Below, piece by piece: positions 30,322 to 33,792 of a stretch of 33,792 nucleotides of DNA. Source of the stretch: Deltaproteobacteria bacterium (GTDB taxonomy: Bacteria; Desulfobacterota; JAFDED01); assembly GCA_019310535.1 (NCBI GenBank), contig JAFDED010000045.1, positions 1-33,792 of the forward strand. Reading direction: 5' to 3'. Every line of letters begins with the position of its first letter. Positions within the stretch are counted from its first letter, which is position 1. The notes below the pieces were generated by a model. The model was given only the letters and a program-made list of their open reading frames with translations. It ran no database searches and was not told the DNA's origin. Position numbers and translations under genes: made by a program.

Positions 30322-32772
30322 TCACTTTCGAGATATTCGGTACGAATTTATCACAACAGTGAGACTACTGATCAACATGGCGGTCACGGCGGTGAGCGGG
30401 TTGACCACTCCCGCCACGGCCAGAGGAATCGCGCACGCGTTGTATACGAGAGAAAAGAACAGGTTTTGCCTGATGACGCGGTTTGTAATCCTGCCGATCT
30501 CCAGCACGTCAAGCACCTTGATGGGCGAGTCCGACATGATCGAAACGTGAGATGCGTCCAGGCCTATATTCTTTCCCACGGCCAGTGCGATACCAAAATC
30601 GGCCCCGGCCAGAGCCAGCGCGTCGTTTATCCCATCACCCACCATGGCCACCTTGTGCCCGCGGGACTGACAGTCCCGAATGATCTCAGCTTTCTCATCC
30701 GGAAGGAGACCTCCCCGGTAGTAATCAATGCCCAACTTTTGGGCCACCGCGGCCGTGGTGGCTTTGCTGTCCCCGGAAATGAGCCAAGGAATCAAACCCA
30801 TTGATCGAATCCGACTCACCGCCAGAGCACTGTCCACCCTTGCGGTGTCTCCCAGGCCTATGAAACCGCGGATTTGCCGCTCCCAGCCAATGAAGACCAC
30901 GGTCTGCCCTTGTGATTCGTGCTGGGACACCTCGTTCGCCAGTTCAGCAGGGATATCTATTCCGTGTCCCTGAAAAAAAGCGCGGCTGCCTACAAGTACT
31001 TCTTTGCCTTTGACCAGGCCCTTGACCCCCTTTCCCGGTATGTGCTCCACTTTTTCGACTCTCGGGATCGGCAACCTCCTATCCTCTGCCTCTTTGACGA
31101 TTGCCCTTGCCAGGTAATGACGCGACTCCCGTTCCAGAGCGGCAGCCAGCTCTACAGGTTGTATGTTACTGCCGTCTTTCGCCACGACATCACATACTGA
31201 GAATTTTCCCTCGGTGAGAGTCCCGGTCTTGTCGAACATGATCGTGGTCAGCTTGGACACTGCCTGAAGAGCCACAGGGTCCTTCACCACTATTCCCCGT
31301 CTGCCGGCCAAACCCACAGCCGCAACCTTGGCCAAAGGAATGGCAATGCCCAGGGTACAGGGGCAGGCGATGACCATCACGGTAACCGCACGCAGCAGTG
31401 AGTAATTCAATGGGAATCCGACCGCAAGAAGCCATACTGCCACCACCACCGCAAGGCATACAATCAGTGGAACAAAGATCCGGGAGATCCTGTCCGCCGG
31501 TAACTCCATGGGTCCTTTGTGCAAAAGGGACTCCTTCACCAGCTCGGCCATGCGGTCAATCGTCGTTTCTCCCCGCGGGCGCTCGACCCTTGCCTTGATC
31601 GATCCATCGAGAAGCACCGTGGCCCCAATCACCTCTTCGCCCGGTCTTTTATACACAGGCCTGGACTCACCTGTAATCATGGACTCGTCAACGAGACCTT
31701 CCCCTTCCACAACCACCCCGTCCAGCGGAACCTTTTCGCCGGATTGTATCAGGCACTCGTTTCCTTCTTTCAGTGCTTCGGCTGCAACGAACCGACCTCC
31801 TTCTCCGTCAAAAAGCCGCGCTTTGCGCGGCGCCAAATCCTCAAGCCGATGGGCATCCGCCATTACCCGCTCTTTAATAAGTGCTTCAATGAATTTGCCC
31901 AACAGCACAAGCGTGATCAACATGCATGCCGTTTCGAAGTAGAGGTGGAGGCTGCCGCTATATGTTCCATATATACCCAGCCCGAACGCGGTTATAGAGC
32001 TTAAGGCGATCAACGTCTCCATACTGACGACACCCTGCCGGGCACCGGTCAGTGCTTTTGTATGTATTGGATACCCGCCGTACACCATTACTATCAGGGT
32101 CAGCAATAACGACGGGTAGGATAAAATCCGGTGCGTTTCATCTGAAACGGCACTGAAGAAACCGCTGTACAAGGCCAGGGTTATCATCATCACGTTGGCT
32201 GTCAAAAATGCGCTGATGCCCAGGCGGAAAAGGAATGAACGGGACATGCTCTTTTCCGCTCCTTTTCCTTCCCTGGCGACAGGGTAGCCGATGCCGGCCA
32301 GGCATCGTTCTACATCGGCCGATGAAGCATAGCGCGGCATATAGCGCACATTCACAGTATCGGAAGCAAAGGAAGCTCGAACCTCAACCACACCCTTAAG
32401 ACGCGACAGGGCCGTTTCGACAAGATAGCAGCACGAGCCGCACCAGAAAGGAGAGACACGTACGTGCAAATCGGTGATCTCATCGGGAGGGATATTCTCT
32501 ATTTCTTTTTGACTGTCCTGGTCGCCCTGGTACGGGATGATCCCCATTTCCAGGCATCTGCGGAACAGCTCTGTTTCCTGCAAGCTTTCTGCATCACCCC
32601 GGATGCCGCTTTCCCACAGGACAGCAAATACGTGTCTGCAACCCTGGCAGCAGAAAAAATGTTCGATTTTGCCTTTTTTAAGCGCGGCGCTGGACGATCC
32701 AAGAGGAAGGCCGCACAAATCGCAGGACGTATCAGGGCTTAAAGTACGAAGTTTTGGTTCTGGGAGAGTCAT
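30322..32772 (-). CDS. P1B-type copper-transporting ATPase, FixI/CcoI-like
   Basis: An 816-residue metal pump. An N-terminal metal site has C17/C20 (CDLCGLPLG) and C41/C42/C45 (FCCQGC), typical of CcoI/FixI ATPases. The heavy-metal domain has C111/C114/C115 in FWCGSCCYL. Further motifs are TGES, the membrane site CPCTLGIA, the phosphorylation site DKTGT and GDGIND. The HP dipeptide conserved in P1B pumps is HY here (SRHYLARAI). It has about eight membrane helices. Such pumps deliver copper to cbb3-type or related oxidases, which fits the nearby SafE-like protein and cytochromes. The ATG at 32772 has a weak ribosome binding site. A general copper exporter role is the alternative. Confidence 0.92.
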   Translation of the reverse strand: MTLPEPKLRTLSPDTSCDLCGLPLGSSSAALKKGKIEHFFCCQGCRHVFAVLWESGIRGDAESLQETELFRRCLEMGIIPYQGDQDSQKEIENIPPDEITDLHVRVSPFWCGSCCYLVETALSRLKGVVEVRASFASDTVNVRYMPRYASSADVERCLAGIGYPVAREGKGAEKSMSRSFLFRLGISAFLTANVMMITLALYSGFFSAVSDETHRILSYPSLLLTLIVMVYGGYPIHTKALTGARQGVVSMETLIALSSITAFGLGIYGTYSGSLHLYFETACMLITLVLLGKFIEALIKERVMADAHRLEDLAPRKARLFDGEGGRFVAAEALKEGNECLIQSGEKVPLDGVVVEGEGLVDESMITGESRPVYKRPGEEVIGATVLLDGSIKARVERPRGETTIDRMAELVKESLLHKGPMELPADRISRIFVPLIVCLAVVVAVWLLAVGFPLNYSLLRAVTVMVIACPCTLGIAIPLAKVAAVGLAGRRGIVVKDPVALQAVSKLTTIMFDKTGTLTEGKFSVCDVVAKDGSNIQPVELAAALERESRHYLARAIVKEAEDRRLPIPRVEKVEHIPGKGVKGLVKGKEVLVGSRAFFQGHGIDIPAELANEVSQHESQGQTVVFIGWERQIRGFIGLGDTARVDSALAVSRIRSMGLIPWLISGDSKATTAAVAQKLGIDYYRGGLLPDEKAEIIRDCQSRGHKVAMVGDGINDALALAGADFGIALAVGKNIGLDASHVSIMSDSPIKVLDVLEIGRITNRVIRQNLFFSLVYNACAIPLAVAGVVNPLTAVTAMLISSLTVVINSYRISRK

Positions 32773-32822
32773 GCTATGACATTTTCCCGGTCAGGAACTC
32801 TGTGTAGGTGAACGTTTCATGA

Positions 32823-33512
32823 TCATCGAACCGCCAGGCCTTTATGAACAAGGAACGCGCCCATGAAAAGAATGGAGAGGCCCATAAGCCATCGGCTGAG
32901 GATCCGGGCTCTCATCCCGGCCAGAGAGGCAAATATCCCCAGGAAAAGAAGGGCCGGCAGGGTGCCCAGTCCAAAGGAAACCATTAAACCGAAACCTTTC
33001 ACAAAACTGGCGGTAGCCATGGCGCGGACGAGGACAGCATAGAGGGGCACGCAGGGCAGAAAGCCCATACACAGACCCAGCAGCCATTTTTTTCCAACTC
33101 CGGCAGAGGCGATGAGCTTGGAGATAGAGCATCCGCCCAGCTTATTCAGCGCGAATACGCCGGATATATAGCGTTCGGGAATGGGAAGAATACCCATTAT
33201 CGCCAGGCCCATGAGGATCATGACGACCCCACCGATCCGCAAAAAAGTGAACTGGGATATGTGGATCACCTCCAGGGCCAGGACGCGGTCTGCAAGCCAA
33301 CCGGCGGCCCCTCCCATAGCGCCATACGTGGTCAGCCTTCCCGCATGAAACGTCAAGTGATGGAGCACCGGGAGGAAGGCGTTTATCCGGGCTTCACGTG
33401 AAGAGGGCTTTGTAAGGTGAAGGGAATAAGCAACAATTATCGGCCCGCACATGCCGATACAATGGAAACTTGTTAACAATCCGGTCAGGAACACGGCCAG
33501 GATATCCAACAT
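32823..33512 (-). CDS. SafE/UreH-like (DsbD_2) membrane protein
   Basis: A 229-residue polytopic inner-membrane protein of the group annotated as sulfite exporter TauE/SafE or urease-accessory UreH-like, which is related to the DsbD core. The signature is LLTSFHCIGMCGPI near residues 12-25 and GFLPCVPLY later. Genes of this type are commonly next to ccoI/fixI in cytochrome oxidase assembly clusters, so a role in copper or thiol handling during oxidase maturation is likelier than sulfite export. It lies 21 bp after the cytochrome stop and 50 bp before the copper ATPase, all on the minus strand. Confidence 0.87.
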   Translation of the reverse strand: MLDILAVFLTGLLTSFHCIGMCGPIIVAYSLHLTKPSSREARINAFLPVLHHLTFHAGRLTTYGAMGGAAGWLADRVLALEVIHISQFTFLRIGGVVMILMGLAIMGILPIPERYISGVFALNKLGGCSISKLIASAGVGKKWLLGLCMGFLPCVPLYAVLVRAMATASFVKGFGLMVSFGLGTLPALLFLGIFASLAGMRARILSRWLMGLSILFMGAFLVHKGLAVR

Positions 33513-33533
33513 CGTTGTTTTCGCCCACAGTGA

Positions 33534-33792
33534 TCAGTTGCTTCCGCCCCGGGAATTCTTCAGGGTTCTCATATAATGAATGATCTTCCATCGGTCCTCT
33601 TGAGCGATCGTGTATGCCAAGGGCGGCTGGCTTCCCTTTCCGTAACTTATGATGTAAAAGATCTCGCTGTCCGGGTGGCTCTGTATGCTTGCTTTTCGCA
33701 GATCCGACGGCAGCGGATCGAAATGCTGGCCGACAATGCCGTTTCCATCGCCTCGGTGCCCATGGCATTGACTACAGAAATACTCGTACAGT
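33534..33792 (-). CDS. c-type cytochrome, 3' part (cut by window edge)
   Basis: The visible 85 residues are open from the right edge to a TGA at 33536-33534. They contain a CxxCH haem site in YEYFCSQCHGHRGDGNG, then SDLRKASIQSHPDSEIF, ISYGKGSQPPLAY and DRWKIIHYMRTL. This is the pattern of small mono-haem cytochromes in ACIII or oxidase operons. At the place where such proteins have the axial Met (GxxMPPY) this one shows Gln (GSQPPLAY). The 124-residue frame in another phase here is antisense to sense and is not a gene. The N-terminus is not in the window. Confidence 0.85.
   Translation of the reverse strand, partial: LYEYFCSQCHGHRGDGNGIVGQHFDPLPSDLRKASIQSHPDSEIFYIISYGKGSQPPLAYTIAQEDRWKIIHYMRTLKNSRGGSN

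Noticed and set aside
33394..33768. 124-codon minus-strand frame at the right edge
   Set aside because: The CxxCH cytochrome is in another phase of the same strand and explains the coding signal.

Overview
The window looks like a chromosomal piece of an anaerobic or microaerophilic Gram-negative bacterium, probably of the former Deltaproteobacteria (Desulfobacterota). This rests on gene content and general resemblance of the proteins, not on a database search. LptD and a haem-bearing beta-barrel protein show an outer membrane. The pyrimidine genes (PyrI, class 1B dihydroorotate dehydrogenase with PyrK), c-type cytochromes, a CaiB-type CoA transferase and small Cys-rich proteins fit that group. 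No rRNA, tRNA, CRISPR array or intact mobile element was seen.

Layout. (1) 1-1982, plus strand: a possible transposase scrap, then a palindrome-rich promoter region, a ModE-type winged-helix regulator without a ligand domain, and a MOT1-type molybdate/sulfate transporter overlapping it. (2) 1994-8559, minus strand: an ANKH-like transporter and a PIG-L deacetylase in one operon, an ArsR regulator with a textbook promoter/operator, then a second unit of ArsR, 46-aa Cys-rich protein, ABC ATPase, ABC-2 permease and Spy/CpxP-like periplasmic protein. This second unit reads as a metal- or envelope-stress export locus. A 30-codon signal-peptide ORF and a single-span membrane protein follow. (3) 8695-8769: three imperfect 25-bp repeats like the end of an IS21-type element. 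(4) 8854-13853, minus strand: pyrimidine biosynthesis as pyrE-pyrF-pyrD/K fusion with a consensus promoter, then pyrB-pyrI. (5) 13896-17389, minus strand: folC-lptD, overlapping by ATGA. (6) 17742-22472, plus strand: peptide-type ABC importer (binding protein and two permeases, no ATPases) followed by isoaspartyl dipeptidase. (7) 22597-24819, minus strand: CaiB/BaiF CoA transferase and an HMG-CoA-lyase-type enzyme. (8) 25217-25784, plus strand: a triple zinc-ribbon protein and a 53-aa membrane peptide. (9) 26020-28303, minus strand: divergent SDR, Nudix-like protein and eIF2B-type isomerase homologue; all three depart from their family's active-site motifs. (10) 28534-33792, minus strand: c-type cytochrome (cut by the window edge), SafE-like membrane protein, FixI/CcoI-like copper ATPase, haem lipoprotein and a di-haem beta-barrel protein. 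This looks like respiratory-complex maturation plus extracytoplasmic electron transfer.

The strongest candidates for undescribed biology are the ArsR/Cys-rich/ABC/Spy locus, the Nudix/eIF2B-like/SDR cluster with altered active sites, the di-haem cytochrome fused to an outer-membrane barrel, the PyrD-PyrK fusion, and the triple zinc-ribbon protein with exact 25-residue periodicity.
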